Of a stretch of DNA of 64,000 bases, positions 44,982 to 53,171 are shown one piece after another (position 1 is the stretch's first letter; the number at the start of each line of letters is the position of its first letter). Under the pieces are notes generated by a model that did not search any database, was not told the DNA's origin, and saw nothing but the letters and a program-made list of their open reading frames with translations. The stretch lies in the NCBI RefSeq assembly GCF_002631185.1, contig NZ_PDNU01000002.1, positions 181,011 through 245,010 of the forward strand, in the 5' to 3' direction. The translations under genes and the position numbers were made by a program. Source of the stretch: Teichococcus rhizosphaerae (GTDB lineage: Bacteria > Pseudomonadota > Alphaproteobacteria > Acetobacterales > Acetobacteraceae).

Positions 44982-45794
44982 ATGTCCCTGAACCGCCGCA
45001 CGCTGCTCGGCAGCGGCCTCGCCCTGCCCTTCCTGGCCAGCCGCGGCGCCAGCGCGCAGGAGATCGGCACGGGCGCGCGGCCGCTGCGCATCGGCGGCAC
45101 CGCCGGCCCGCACAGCCAGGTGCTGGAGAAGGTGCAGGAGATCGCCGCGCGGGACGGGCTGGTGCTGCGCATCGTGCCCTTCTCCGACTACATCACGCCG
45201 AACGCCGCGCTGGCGGCGAAGGACCTGGACGCCAACAGCTACCAGCACCAGCCCTTCCTCGACCAGGCGGTCAAGGACCGGAACCTGCCGCTGGTGGCCG
45301 TCGGCAAGACCATGATCTTCCCGATGGGCATCTATTCCCGCAAGCACAAGAAGGTCGCCGATATCCCGAACGGCAGCCGCATCGCCATCCCGAACGACCC
45401 GACCAATGGCGGCCGGGCGCTCGCCCTGCTGGCGGCCAACGGCGCCTTCAAGCTGACGCCGGGCGCCGATTTCCGCGCCACCGTGGCGGATGTGGTGGAG
45501 AACCCGAAGCGGCTGCGCATCATCGAGCTGGAAGCGGCGCAGATCCCGCGCACGCTGGACGAGGTGGAGGCGGCCGCCATCAACACCAACTTCGCCATTC
45601 CCGCCGGGCTGAACCCGGTGCGCGACGCGATCGCCATCGAGAGCGCCGACAGCCCCTACGCCAACCTCATCGCCGTCCACCGCGACAACAAGGACGCGCC
45701 CTGGGTGAAGCGCCTCGTCGCCGCCTACCAGAACGACGAGATCAAGAAGTTCGTGCAGGAGACCTTCCAGGGCTCCGTGGTCCCCGCCTTCTGA
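44982..45794 (+). CDS. metQ: Methionine-binding lipoprotein-type receptor MetQ (first copy)
   Basis: A 270-residue NlpA/MetQ family binding protein. The RR-containing start MSLNRRTLLGSGLALPFLASRG is a signal peptide, probably Tat; the lipobox cysteine of classic MetQ is absent. Ligand-site segments are IVPFSDYITPNAALAAKDLDAN, YQHQPFLD, IPNDPTNGGRAL and ELEAAQIPRTLDEVE. An AAGGAG site lies upstream; an in-frame ATG five codons earlier overlaps that site and is unlikely. The ligand should be L- or D-methionine, given metN and metI upstream. Confidence 0.93.
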   Translation: MSLNRRTLLGSGLALPFLASRGASAQEIGTGARPLRIGGTAGPHSQVLEKVQEIAARDGLVLRIVPFSDYITPNAALAAKDLDANSYQHQPFLDQAVKDRNLPLVAVGKTMIFPMGIYSRKHKKVADIPNGSRIAIPNDPTNGGRALALLAANGAFKLTPGADFRATVADVVENPKRLRIIELEAAQIPRTLDEVEAAAINTNFAIPAGLNPVRDAIAIESADSPYANLIAVHRDNKDAPWVKRLVAAYQNDEIKKFVQETFQGSVVPAF

Positions 45795-45808
45795 GGAGTG
45801 GTGTACCC

Positions 45809-46636
45809 ATGCTGAACCGCCGTTCCCTCATCCTCGCCGGCGGCGCGCTGCTGCTGCCGGCCATCCTCCGCGCCCCGGCCCTCGCGCAAGCGCCGGCCGG
45901 CGAAATCGGCACCGCCACGCGGCCGCTGCGCGTCGGCGTCACCAGCGGCGTCCACGGCCAGGTCCTGGAGGTGGTGCGCGACGTGCTGGCGAAGCAGGGC
46001 TTCGTGCTGAAGATCACGGAGTTCGCCGACTTCATCCAGCCCAACGCGGCGCTGGCCGCGGGCGAGATCGACATCAACACCTACCAGCACCAGCCCTTCC
46101 TCGACACGCAGAAGGCGCAGCGCGGCTACGACTTCGTGCCCGTGGGCAAGACGGTGCTGACGGTGATGGGCGTGTTCAGCCGCAAGCACAAGGCGCTGGC
46201 CGACCTGCCGAACGGCGCGCGCGTCGCCATCCCGAACGACCCGACCAATGGCGGCCGCGCCCTGCTGCTGCTGGCCAAGGCGGGCGTGATCACCCTGCGG
46301 AACGGCGCCGACTACCGCGCCACGGTGGCCGACATCACCGGCAACCCGAAGCGCGTGCGCATCCTGGAGCTGGAGGCGGCCTCCATCGCGCGCGGGCTGG
46401 ACGACGTGGACGCCGCCGCCATCACCGGCAACTACGCGGTGCCCGCCGGGCTGAACCCGCTGAAGGAGGGCCTGGCGGTCGAGGGCGCGGACAGCGCCTA
46501 CACCGTTTTGGTGGTGACCCGCCGGGGCGACGAGGGCAAGCCCTGGGCGCGGACGCTGGCCCGCGCCTATGCCGACCCGGCGGTGAAGGCCTTTGTCGAG
46601 AAGACCTTCGGCGGCGCCGTCATCGTCGGCGCGTGA
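45809..46636 (+). CDS. metQ: Methionine-binding receptor MetQ (second copy)
   Basis: A 275-residue paralogue of the preceding MetQ, 14 bases downstream. It shares the same landmarks (EIGTATRPLRVGVTSG, TEFADFIQPNAALAAGEIDIN, YQHQPFLD, FSRKHKALADLPNGARVAIPNDP, ELEAASIARGLDDVD). The signal peptide MLNRRSLILAGGALLLPAILRAPALAQ is Sec or Tat type, without a lipobox. Tandem receptors on one MetNI suggest different ligands, such as methionine sulfoxide or D-methionine versus L-methionine; this is inference. Confidence 0.92.
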   Translation: MLNRRSLILAGGALLLPAILRAPALAQAPAGEIGTATRPLRVGVTSGVHGQVLEVVRDVLAKQGFVLKITEFADFIQPNAALAAGEIDINTYQHQPFLDTQKAQRGYDFVPVGKTVLTVMGVFSRKHKALADLPNGARVAIPNDPTNGGRALLLLAKAGVITLRNGADYRATVADITGNPKRVRILELEAASIARGLDDVDAAAITGNYAVPAGLNPLKEGLAVEGADSAYTVLVVTRRGDEGKPWARTLARAYADPAVKAFVEKTFGGAVIVGA

Positions 46637-46643
46637 TGCCTCG

Positions 46644-46672
46644 CTGCGCGGCGGTCAGGCACCGCCGCGCAG
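46644..46672. terminator. Perfect 12-bp hairpin between convergent metQ and MBL genes
   Basis: CTGCGCGGCGGT and its exact complement flank a five-base loop across the end of the met operon and the stop codon of the convergent MBL gene. There is no T-run; it is a likely bidirectional terminator. Confidence 0.55.
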
Positions 46673-47650
46673 TGGAACCACCACGCTCTCGCCGCAGCCC
46701 GGCGCGCGGAACCGCGCCTCCGGCAGCCCGGCCTCGGCCAGCGCCGCCCGCAGCCCTGCCACCGGCTCGTCGATGCCTTCCTGCGTCAGCTTGAAGGTGC
46801 CGAAATGCATCGCCAGCGCCTCGCGCGCCCGCAGCACCCCGAAGGCGCGCACCGCCTCCTCGGGGTTCACATGCACCACCTGCATGAACCAGCGCGGCGC
46901 GTAGGCGCCGATTGGCAGCAAGGCGAGGTCGATCCCCTCATGGCGCAGTCCGATCTCCGCGAAATGCTCGCCCCAGGCGGAGTCGCCGGCGAAGTAGATC
47001 CGCCCGCCCGCCGCCGGCTCGACCATGAAGCCGCCCCAGAGGGTATGCGCCCGGTCGTGCAGGCCGCGCGCGGCGAAGTGGCGGGCGGGCAGGAAGCGCG
47101 CCGTGCCGCCGCCGGGCAGCGGCGCCGCCTGCCACCAGTCCAGCTCCGCCACGTCCCGCATCCCGTGCCGCGCCAGCAGCCGCGCATTGCCGAGGCCGGT
47201 GAGGATGCGGGGCGCGAAGCGGGCGTGCAGGCGCTTCAGCGTCGGGATATCGCAATGGTCGTAGTGGTTGTGGCTGAGCAGGACGATGTCGATCTCCGGC
47301 AGCGCGTCGAAATCGAGGCCGGGCGGCCGCACGCGCTTCGGCCCGGCGAAGGGGAAAGGGCTGCACCGCTTGCTCCAGATCGGGTCGGTCAGCATCACCG
47401 GTCCGCCATGCGGCTGGATCAGGAAGCTGGCATGGCCGAGGAAGGTGACGGTGGCATGCCCAGGCGGCGGCGCGGGCGGGGCCGGAAAGACGGGGTTCTC
47501 CACCCGCTCCGGCCAGGGCGTGCCGCCCCGCTCGCGCATCAGCCGCCACAGCGCGCCGAAGCTCTGGCCGGGCCGCGAGCCATCGGGGTTGAGGAACACC
47601 CTGCCCTCGCGGCGCGCGCCCTGCGGCGGGGGCAGCGGCGCCCCGCTCAC
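46655..47650 (-). CDS. MBL-fold hydrolase (lactamase_B_2, NAPE-PLD/UlaG-like)
   Basis: A 331-residue metallo-beta-lactamase-fold protein. The core starts ATVTFLGHASFLIQPHGG and has the metal motif LLSHNHYDHCDIPTL, the second-site FLPARHFAARGLHDRAHTLWGGF, YFAGDSAWGEHF and the final AMHFGTFKLTQEG. The family hydrolyses phosphoester or lactone substrates; closest types are NAPE-PLD-like phospholipases. The start is a GTG overlapping the DUF815 stop by GTGA, so it is coupled to that ATPase; the longer frame above is spurious. Substrate unknown. Confidence 0.87.
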   Translation of the reverse strand: MSGAPLPPPQGARREGRVFLNPDGSRPGQSFGALWRLMRERGGTPWPERVENPVFPAPPAPPPGHATVTFLGHASFLIQPHGGPVMLTDPIWSKRCSPFPFAGPKRVRPPGLDFDALPEIDIVLLSHNHYDHCDIPTLKRLHARFAPRILTGLGNARLLARHGMRDVAELDWWQAAPLPGGGTARFLPARHFAARGLHDRAHTLWGGFMVEPAAGGRIYFAGDSAWGEHFAEIGLRHEGIDLALLPIGAYAPRWFMQVVHVNPEEAVRAFGVLRAREALAMHFGTFKLTQEGIDEPVAGLRAALAEAGLPEARFRAPGCGESVVVPLRGGA

Positions 47651-48570
47651 TCGGGCAGCGCCACGCCGAGCCGGCCCGCGAGGTCGAGGATGAACTGCCA
47701 CGCGACGCGCCCCGAGCGCCCGCCGCGCGTGACGGACCATTCCACCGCCGCCCGGTGCAGCTCCTCCTGGGAAACGGGCAGCTCCAGCGCGGCGGCGTAG
47801 CCCTCCACCATGGCGAAGAAGGTGTTCTGATCGGCGTTGTGGAAGCCGATCCACAGCCCGAAGCGGTCGCTGAGGGAGACCTTCTCCTCCACCGCCTCGC
47901 CCGGGTTGATGGCGCTGCTGCGCTCGTTCTCGATCATGTCGCGCGGCATCAGGTGGCGGCGGTTGCTGGTGGCGTAGAACAGCACATTGGCCGGGCGCCC
48001 CTCGATGCCGCCATCGAGCACCGATTTCAGCGCCTTGTAGTCCTGGTCCTCGCGCTCGAAGGACAGGTCATCGCAGAACACCAGGCAGCGGCGGGTGCCG
48101 CCGCGCAGGATGTTCAGCAGCTCCGGCAGGGTGCGGATGTCCTCGCGCTGGATCTCGATCAGCGCCAGGCTGCCGGGCTTCTCGGCATTGGCGGCGGCAT
48201 GGGCGGCCTTCACCAGCGAGGACTTGCCCATGCCGCGCGCGCCCCAGAGCATGGCGTTGTTGGCCGGCAGGCCGGCCGCGAAGCGGCGGGTGTTCTCCAG
48301 CAGCAGGCCCTTCTGCCGGTCCACCCCGCGCAGCAGCCCGATCTCCACCGCCGCCACGCGCGGCACCGGCGTCAGCCGCGCCGGGCTGCCGCCCGGTGCC
48401 GCCGGGTGCCAGACAAAGGCATCGGCCACGCCCAGGTCGGGCCGCGCCGGCGGCGGCGGGGCGAGGCGCTCCAGCGCCTCGGCGATGCGGGTCAGGGCGG
48501 GCAGCAAGGGATGGCCGGATCGGGTGTCGGACAACGGGACGCTCCTGGAGGCCCTGGCGCGGGCGTTCAT
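47647..48570 (-). CDS. DUF815-family AAA ATPase
   Basis: A 307-residue P-loop ATPase of the DUF815 family (AAA-like). Walker A is LWGARGMGKSSLVKAAH, the Walker B-like strand is RCLVFCDDLSFER, then a sensor-type FYATSNRRHLMPRDM, and LSDRFGLWIGFHNADQ with an Arg-finger position. The N-terminal 60 residues are variable. I use MNARARASRS; the frame extends 31 codons further but would overlap the yajC leader and its promoter. The function is unknown. It is divergent from yajC and coupled to the MBL hydrolase by a four-base overlap. Confidence 0.87.
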   Translation of the reverse strand: MNARARASRSVPLSDTRSGHPLLPALTRIAEALERLAPPPPARPDLGVADAFVWHPAAPGGSPARLTPVPRVAAVEIGLLRGVDRQKGLLLENTRRFAAGLPANNAMLWGARGMGKSSLVKAAHAAANAEKPGSLALIEIQREDIRTLPELLNILRGGTRRCLVFCDDLSFEREDQDYKALKSVLDGGIEGRPANVLFYATSNRRHLMPRDMIENERSSAINPGEAVEEKVSLSDRFGLWIGFHNADQNTFFAMVEGYAAALELPVSQEELHRAAVEWSVTRGGRSGRVAWQFILDLAGRLGVALPE

Positions 48571-48592
48571 CGCCCCCGCGGGCGGCGAGGTG

Positions 48593-48620
48593 TTGACGGC
48601 AGGGGCCGGGAGGCTAGTTT
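48593..48620 (+). promoter_or_regulatory. Sigma-70 type promoter for yajC
   Basis: TTGACG (48593-48598) and TAGTTT (48615-48620) are separated by 16 bases and lie 35 bases before the yajC ATG. The -35 box is five of six to consensus; the -10 box is weaker. Confidence 0.55.
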
Positions 48621-48655
48621 CGCCGGCCACACCCGGCAAGACGGAAGCACCTCCC

Positions 48656-49000
48656 ATGTTCATCTCACCCGCCTATGCCCAGGACGCCGCCGCCGCCGGC
48701 GGTGCCGCCGGCATCGTCATGCAGCTCGCGCCGCTGATGCTGATCTTCGTGGTCTTCTACTTCCTGCTGATCCGCCCGCAGCAGAAGCGCGCCAAGGAGC
48801 ACCGCGCGATGCTGACGCAGCTCAAGCGCAATGACCGCATCATCACCGCCGGCGGCATCATCGGCACCGTGACGAAGGTCAAGGAAGGCTCCGAGGAAGT
48901 CGAGATCGAGATCGCGCCGAATGTGCGCATCAACGTGGTGCGCAACACCATCAGCACGCTGATCAAGCCGGTCGCGGCGAACGACGCCAAGCCCGCCTGA
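48656..49000 (+). CDS. yajC: Sec translocon accessory subunit YajC
   Basis: A 114-residue YajC. The short N-terminus MFISPAYAQDAAAAGG precedes a single membrane helix (IVMQLAPLMLIFVVFYFLLIRPQQKRAKEHR) and a cytosolic domain with LKRNDRIITAGGIIGTVTKV and NVRINVVRNTISTLI. YajC associates with SecDF and YidC in protein export. secD and secF, usual downstream neighbours, are not here: a strong terminator follows, so yajC is monocistronic. Confidence 0.96.
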   Translation: MFISPAYAQDAAAAGGAAGIVMQLAPLMLIFVVFYFLLIRPQQKRAKEHRAMLTQLKRNDRIITAGGIIGTVTKVKEGSEEVEIEIAPNVRINVVRNTISTLIKPVAANDAKPA

Positions 49001-49009
49001 GGAACGCGC

Positions 49010-49039
49010 GGCCGGGGGAAGGAATTTCCCCCGGCCTTT
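49010..49039 (+). terminator. Factor-independent terminator of yajC
   Basis: A perfect eleven-base stem (GGCCGGGGGAA and its complement) with a five-base loop is followed by TTTCTGTC. It lies nine bases past the yajC stop and 20 bases before the end of the convergent sodB. Confidence 0.8.
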
Positions 49040-49059
49040 CTGTCAAGCGCCCCGGAAGG

Positions 49060-49698
49060 TCAGGCGGACTGGCCGGACTTCAGGCCGCCATTGAGCATCA
49101 GCTCCTCGACCTTCTCCCAGTTCACCAGCTTGTTCAGGAAGTTGTCGAGGTAGTTCGGCCGCACGTTGCGGAAGTCCAGGTAGTAGGCGTGCTCCCAGAC
49201 ATCGGCGCCGAGGATCGGCGTGCCCTCGCCGGTGGAGATCGGGTTGGCGCCGTTCGGGGTCTTGGTGACCTTCAGCTTGCCGCTCTGGTCCATCACCAGC
49301 CAGGCCCAGCCGGAGCCGAACTGCGTCACGCCGGCCTGCTTGAAGGCTTCCTTGAACTGCGCGAGGCCGCCGAAATCCTCGTCGATCTTGGCGCCGATCT
49401 TGCCGGGCAGGCTGTCGCCGCCGCCATTCGGCTTCATCACCTGCCAGAACAGGATGTGGTTCCAGTGCTGGCCGGCCTGGTTCAGCACGGGCAGGCCGTC
49501 GGCGCCGGCGCGGCCGGCCTCGGCCACGATCTGCTCCAGCGACTTGCCGGCCAAGCCCTTGCTCTCGATCAGGCCGTTCAGCGCGGTGACATAGGCATTG
49601 TGGTGCTTGCCATGGTGCAGCTCCAGCGTCTCCTGGCACATGCCGGAGCCGGCAAGGGCGGAGGCGTCGTAAGGCAGCGGCGGAAGGCTGAAGGCCAT
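49060..49698 (-). CDS. sodB: Iron/manganese superoxide dismutase (Fe-type features)
   Basis: A 212-residue cytosolic superoxide dismutase. Metal ligands are visible: the His of ELHHGKHHNAYV, His in QHWNHILFW, and Asp and His in GADVWEHAYYLDF. The Gln two residues before WNH is the position occupied by Gln in Fe enzymes, which favours Fe or cambialistic use. The start MAFSLPPLPYDASAL is family-typical. It is monocistronic. Confidence 0.95.
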   Translation of the reverse strand: MAFSLPPLPYDASALAGSGMCQETLELHHGKHHNAYVTALNGLIESKGLAGKSLEQIVAEAGRAGADGLPVLNQAGQHWNHILFWQVMKPNGGGDSLPGKIGAKIDEDFGGLAQFKEAFKQAGVTQFGSGWAWLVMDQSGKLKVTKTPNGANPISTGEGTPILGADVWEHAYYLDFRNVRPNYLDNFLNKLVNWEKVEELMLNGGLKSGQSA

Positions 49699-49885
49699 GA
49701 GCTGTTCTCCCGGAGGGTGACTGGACTTGGGACGGGCAAGCATCGGCGGGCGCCGAAGTGGCGGCGCCGCGCGGTGGAACAGCTAGGCGTGCCCCGGGGA
49801 TGCGTCAAGCAACCCTGCCCGACACGTCCTCCTGACCGGAGAGCGGGGCCTTGCATGGCACGGATTGGTGTTCATAACACCGCCG

Positions 49886-50728
49886 ATGGCCGATCCCGCC
49901 CCCCTCTCCCCCATCGCCGCGCTGGCCCGGCGCCACGATCCCGACCGCTTCCTCTGCGCGCTCTTCGCCCCCGCCGAGGCGCGCGACACGCTGAGCCTGC
50001 TGCTCGCCTTCAACCACGAGCTGGCCCGGGCGCGGGAGGTGGCGAGCAATGGCATGACGGCGCTGATCCGCCTGCAATGGTGGCGCGAGGCGGTGGAGGA
50101 GGCGCAGGCGGGCGCCCCGCCCCGCCGGCACGAGGTGGCCGCGCCGCTCGCCGCGGCGGTCCGCGCCGGCACCCTGGCGCCCGAGGATCTGCTCGGCATG
50201 ATCGACGCGCGCGAGGCCGAGGCGGAGGAGGACATCCCGAGCCGGGCGGCACTGCTGGCGATGCTGCGCGGCTCGTCGGGCGGGCTGGCCGTGGCGATGG
50301 GGCGGGTGCTGGACGCGCCGGCCTCCTGCCTGCCCGGGTTGCAGGCCGTGGGCGCCGCCTATGGCCTGGCGGGTGTGCTGCGCAACACGCCGGCCCTGGC
50401 CATGCAGGGCCGCTGCCTGCTGCCCGCCGACCTGCTGGCCACGCAGGGCCTGACCCCCGCCGACGTTGCGCGCGACCCGCGCCACAAGGGCACCGGCGAG
50501 GCCGCCCGCACCCTGGCCGCGGAAGGCCAGGCGCTGCTGCGCGAAGGGCGCGCGAAGCTTTCCGGCCTGCCGCGCGGCGCCGTGGCGGCGGCGCTGCCGG
50601 GCCGGCTGGCCGGGCGGGACCTGGCGCGGATCGCCGCGCCTGGCTGGAGCGCCGCGCAGCCGCCACCGCCGCGCGGGCTGGGCGACCGGCTCGCGGTCAT
50701 CTGGGCGGGCTGGCGCGGGCGGGCCTGA
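49886..50728 (+). CDS. Squalene/phytoene synthase-fold protein lacking Asp-rich motifs (NDUFAF6-like)
   Basis: A 280-residue helical protein of the trans-isoprenyl diphosphate synthase, head-to-head type. It matches the fold at FLCALFAPAEARDTLSLLLAFNHELARAREVASN and at AYGLAGVLRNTPALAMQGRCLLPADLL. In true synthases these two regions carry DxxxD metal motifs; here the Asp residues are replaced (HELAR and GVLRN). The pattern resembles the NDUFAF6 group linked to respiratory complex I assembly. It is unlikely to make squalene or phytoene. The ATG at 49886 (MADPAPLSPIAALAR) is the family-like start. Confidence 0.8.
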   Translation: MADPAPLSPIAALARRHDPDRFLCALFAPAEARDTLSLLLAFNHELARAREVASNGMTALIRLQWWREAVEEAQAGAPPRRHEVAAPLAAAVRAGTLAPEDLLGMIDAREAEAEEDIPSRAALLAMLRGSSGGLAVAMGRVLDAPASCLPGLQAVGAAYGLAGVLRNTPALAMQGRCLLPADLLATQGLTPADVARDPRHKGTGEAARTLAAEGQALLREGRAKLSGLPRGAVAAALPGRLAGRDLARIAAPGWSAAQPPPPRGLGDRLAVIWAGWRGRA

Positions 50729-50750
50729 ATAGCCGGGCCTTAAGGGCGGC

Positions 50751-51215
50751 TCAGCCCACATCGCCGCCACGCACCACGGTGCGGATGGCGAAGGCGGACT
50801 GGATGCGCGCGACGCCGGGCATGCGCGAGAGCTGCTCCTTGTGGATGCGCTCGTAATCCGCCGCGTCCCGCGCCTCGACGCGGAGCTGGTAGTCGGCCGC
50901 GCCCGTCATCAGGTAGCACTCGCGCACCTCGAGGCATTGCCGCACCGCCGCCTCGAAGCGGCTGAGCCCGTCCTCCGTCTGCCGCTCCAGCGTGATCTGC
51001 ACGATCACCACGGTGCGCCCCTGCGGCGCCGTGTCCTCGATGATGGCGGTGTAGCCGCGGATGACGCCCGCCGCCTCCAGCATGCGCACCCGCCGCAGGC
51101 AGGCCGAGGGCGACAGGCCGATGGCGGCGGCCAGCGCCGCGTTGCTCATCCGCCCGTCGGCGCGCAGCAGGCGGAGGATCTTGCGATCGAGGGAGTCGAG
51201 CGCCAGCTCAGGCAT
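50751..51215 (-). CDS. Lrp/AsnC family transcriptional regulator
   Basis: A 154-residue Lrp/AsnC protein. The helix-turn-helix lies in [38 protein letters not shown], and the C-terminal RAM domain in [26 protein letters not shown]. It is transcribed divergently from dadA, the position of DadR-type activators that respond to alanine or other amino acids. I start at [12 protein letters not shown]; the frame continues 17 codons upstream into the control region. A dyad AATTCGAGGAATT lies just upstream. Confidence 0.92.
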   Translation of the reverse strand: MPELALDSLDRKILRLLRADGRMSNAALAAAIGLSPSACLRRVRMLEAAGVIRGYTAIIEDTAPQGRTVVIVQITLERQTEDGLSRFEAAVRQCLEVRECYLMTGAADYQLRVEARDAADYERIHKEQLSRMPGVARIQSAFAIRTVVRGGDVG

Positions 51216-51237
51216 ATTGTTTTGCCATTCCGCAGAT

Positions 51238-51250
51238 AATTCGAGGAATT
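51238..51250. promoter_or_regulatory. Dyad AATTC-GAG-GAATT, candidate Lrp-type operator
   Basis: A perfect five-base dyad with a three-base spacer in the AT-rich part of the 151-base lrp/dadA divergent region. Lrp/AsnC proteins bind short AT-rich dyads, so this is a likely autoregulatory or dadA control site. Confidence 0.5.
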
Positions 51251-51366
51251 GGCTTTCGATTCGCATGGTGTTGCGCCGATCGCAAGCACATGCCGCCGGA
51301 TTCCTGCCTAGGATACGCTTTCGTCACCAACCCCGCGGGACGGTGACGCGGCGGAGCGGAAGCACA

Positions 51367-52623
51367 ATGAAGGTCCTCGTTCTCGGTGCCGGCGTGGTCG
51401 GCGTCACCTCGGCCTATTACCTCGCCCGGGCGGGGCATGAGGTGGAGGTGGTGGACCGCCAGCAGGGCGCGGGGCTGGAAACCAGCTTCGCCAATGCCGG
51501 GCAGGTGTCCTTCGGCTATTCCTCACCCTGGGCCGGGCCTGGCGTGCCGCTGAAGGCCATCACCTGGATGACGCAGAAGCACAGCCCGCTCGTCGTCCGC
51601 CCGCGGCTGGACCCCGCGCAATGGTCCTGGCTGTGGCAGATGCTGCGCAACTGCACGGACAAGGCCTACCAGATCAACAAGTCCCGCATGGTGCGGGTGG
51701 CCGACTACAGCCGCAACGCCCTGGCCGACCTGCGCGCCGAGACCGGCATCGAGTACGACCACCGCGAGCGCGGCACGCTGCAGCTCTTCCGCACCCAGAA
51801 GCAGCTCGACCATGTGGGCGGCGACCTGCGCGTGCTGGAGAAGTATGGCGTGCCCTTCGAGGTGCTCGACCCCGCCGGCTGCGTGGCGGCCGAGCCGGCG
51901 CTGGCCCGGGTGCGGGACAAATTCGTGGGTGGCCTGCGGCTGCCGGAGGACGAGACGGGTGACGCCCACCTCTTCACCCAGCGCCTCGCCGCCCTTTGCG
52001 CCGGGATGGGCGTGACCTTCCGCTACGGCGTCGCCATCGAGCGCCTGATGCTGGAGGGCGGCGACATCGGCGGCGTCGTCACCGATGCCGGCGTGCTGAC
52101 GGCGGACCGCTACCTGCTGGCGCTGGGCAGCTACTCCCCCACCCTGCTGGCGCCGCTCGGGCTGAAGCTGCCGGTCTATCCGGTGAAGGGCTACTCGCTC
52201 ACCCTGCCGGTGGTGGATGACGCGGCCGCGCCGGTCTCCACCGTGATGGACGAGACCTACAAGATCGCCATCACCCGGCTCGGGGACCGCATCCGCGTCG
52301 GCGGCACGGCGGAGATCGCGGGCTACGACACGCGGCTGCACGACGAGCGGCGCGAGACGCTGCTGCACTCGGTGATGGACCTCTACCCGCAGGGCGGCGA
52401 CCCGGCGCGCGCCATCTTCTGGTGCGGCCTGCGCCCGATGACGCCGGACGGCACGCCGGTGATCGGCCCGACGAAGTTCCCGCGCCTGTTCCTGAATACC
52501 GGCCATGGCACGCTGGGCTGGACCATGTCCTGCGGCAGCGGGCGGCTGGCGGCGGACCTGGTGACCGGCCAGCGCCCCAATATCGAGCATGAGGACCTGG
52601 CCCTCAGCCGCTACGCCGCCTGA
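51367..52623 (+). CDS. dadA: D-amino acid dehydrogenase small subunit DadA
   Basis: A 418-residue FAD-dependent D-amino acid dehydrogenase. The dinucleotide fold is [32 protein letters not shown]. DadA signs are [39 protein letters not shown], and [16 protein letters not shown] with [16 protein letters not shown] at the C-terminus. It converts D-alanine and other D-amino acids to 2-oxo acids and ammonia at the membrane, donating electrons to the respiratory chain. An alanine racemase gene, often next, is absent. Control by the divergent Lrp-type regulator is likely. Confidence 0.94.
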   Translation: MKVLVLGAGVVGVTSAYYLARAGHEVEVVDRQQGAGLETSFANAGQVSFGYSSPWAGPGVPLKAITWMTQKHSPLVVRPRLDPAQWSWLWQMLRNCTDKAYQINKSRMVRVADYSRNALADLRAETGIEYDHRERGTLQLFRTQKQLDHVGGDLRVLEKYGVPFEVLDPAGCVAAEPALARVRDKFVGGLRLPEDETGDAHLFTQRLAALCAGMGVTFRYGVAIERLMLEGGDIGGVVTDAGVLTADRYLLALGSYSPTLLAPLGLKLPVYPVKGYSLTLPVVDDAAAPVSTVMDETYKIAITRLGDRIRVGGTAEIAGYDTRLHDERRETLLHSVMDLYPQGGDPARAIFWCGLRPMTPDGTPVIGPTKFPRLFLNTGHGTLGWTMSCGSGRLAADLVTGQRPNIEHEDLALSRYAA

Positions 52624-52649
52624 AATCCCCGAAGAAAAAAGAAGGGAGT

Positions 52650-52671
52650 CCAGGGGAATTCAGTCCCCTGG
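52650..52671. terminator. Bidirectional terminator between dadA and DUF192 gene
   Basis: An eight-base stem (CCAGGGGA and its complement) with a six-base loop. On the plus side it is followed by a T-rich tract (CCTCTTCCTTTTCT). On the minus side an A-run at 52635-52640 supplies six T residues. It serves both convergent genes. Confidence 0.8.
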
Positions 52672-52683
52672 CCTCTTCCTTTT

Positions 52684-53163
52684 CTACGGCCCGAAGATCC
52701 GCTGCTCCACCTTGTCGCCGGGCCGCAGGTTGAGCCGCTCGGCGGTGCCGGCCGCCAGCTCCAGCGTGGCGCGCACCGGCCCCCGGCTGTCGATGGTGGC
52801 GAGGCTCAACGGCACGGTCCGCTCGGCGATGCGGTGGATGCGGCCATCCTCACGGATGAACACCATGTCGAGCGAGGTGATGGTGTTCTGCATCCACATG
52901 CTGCTCTCGCGCGGCACGCCCCAGTCGAACAGCATGCCCTCATCGGGCTTCACCGAGGGGCGGAACATCAGCCCGATCCGCTGCTGCTCCGGCGAGACGG
53001 CCATCTCGACCTGGAACTCGTGCCGCCGCCCATCGCGGGTGACGATGGCGAGCGGCTCCATCGGCAGGCGGGGCTGGGGTCCCATGGGAGCATTCCCCTG
53101 GGCGGCGGCGGGGCGGGTCATGGCGGCGAGCCCGAGCAGGGCCAGCAGGGAACGGCGGCGCAT
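52684..53163 (-). CDS. Exported DUF192 protein
   Basis: A 159-residue protein with signal peptide MRRRSLLALLGLAAMTRPAAAQ and a single DUF192 domain: VEMAVSPEQQRIGLMFRPSV, GMLFDWGVPRESSMWMQNTITSLDMVFI, and SRGPVRATLELAAGTAERLNLRPGD. The family is small, exported and of unknown function. It lies eight bases after the deacetylase-like gene and is probably co-transcribed with it. Confidence 0.9.
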   Translation of the reverse strand: MRRRSLLALLGLAAMTRPAAAQGNAPMGPQPRLPMEPLAIVTRDGRRHEFQVEMAVSPEQQRIGLMFRPSVKPDEGMLFDWGVPRESSMWMQNTITSLDMVFIREDGRIHRIAERTVPLSLATIDSRGPVRATLELAAGTAERLNLRPGDKVEQRIFGP

Positions 53164-53171
53164 GGCGCTGC

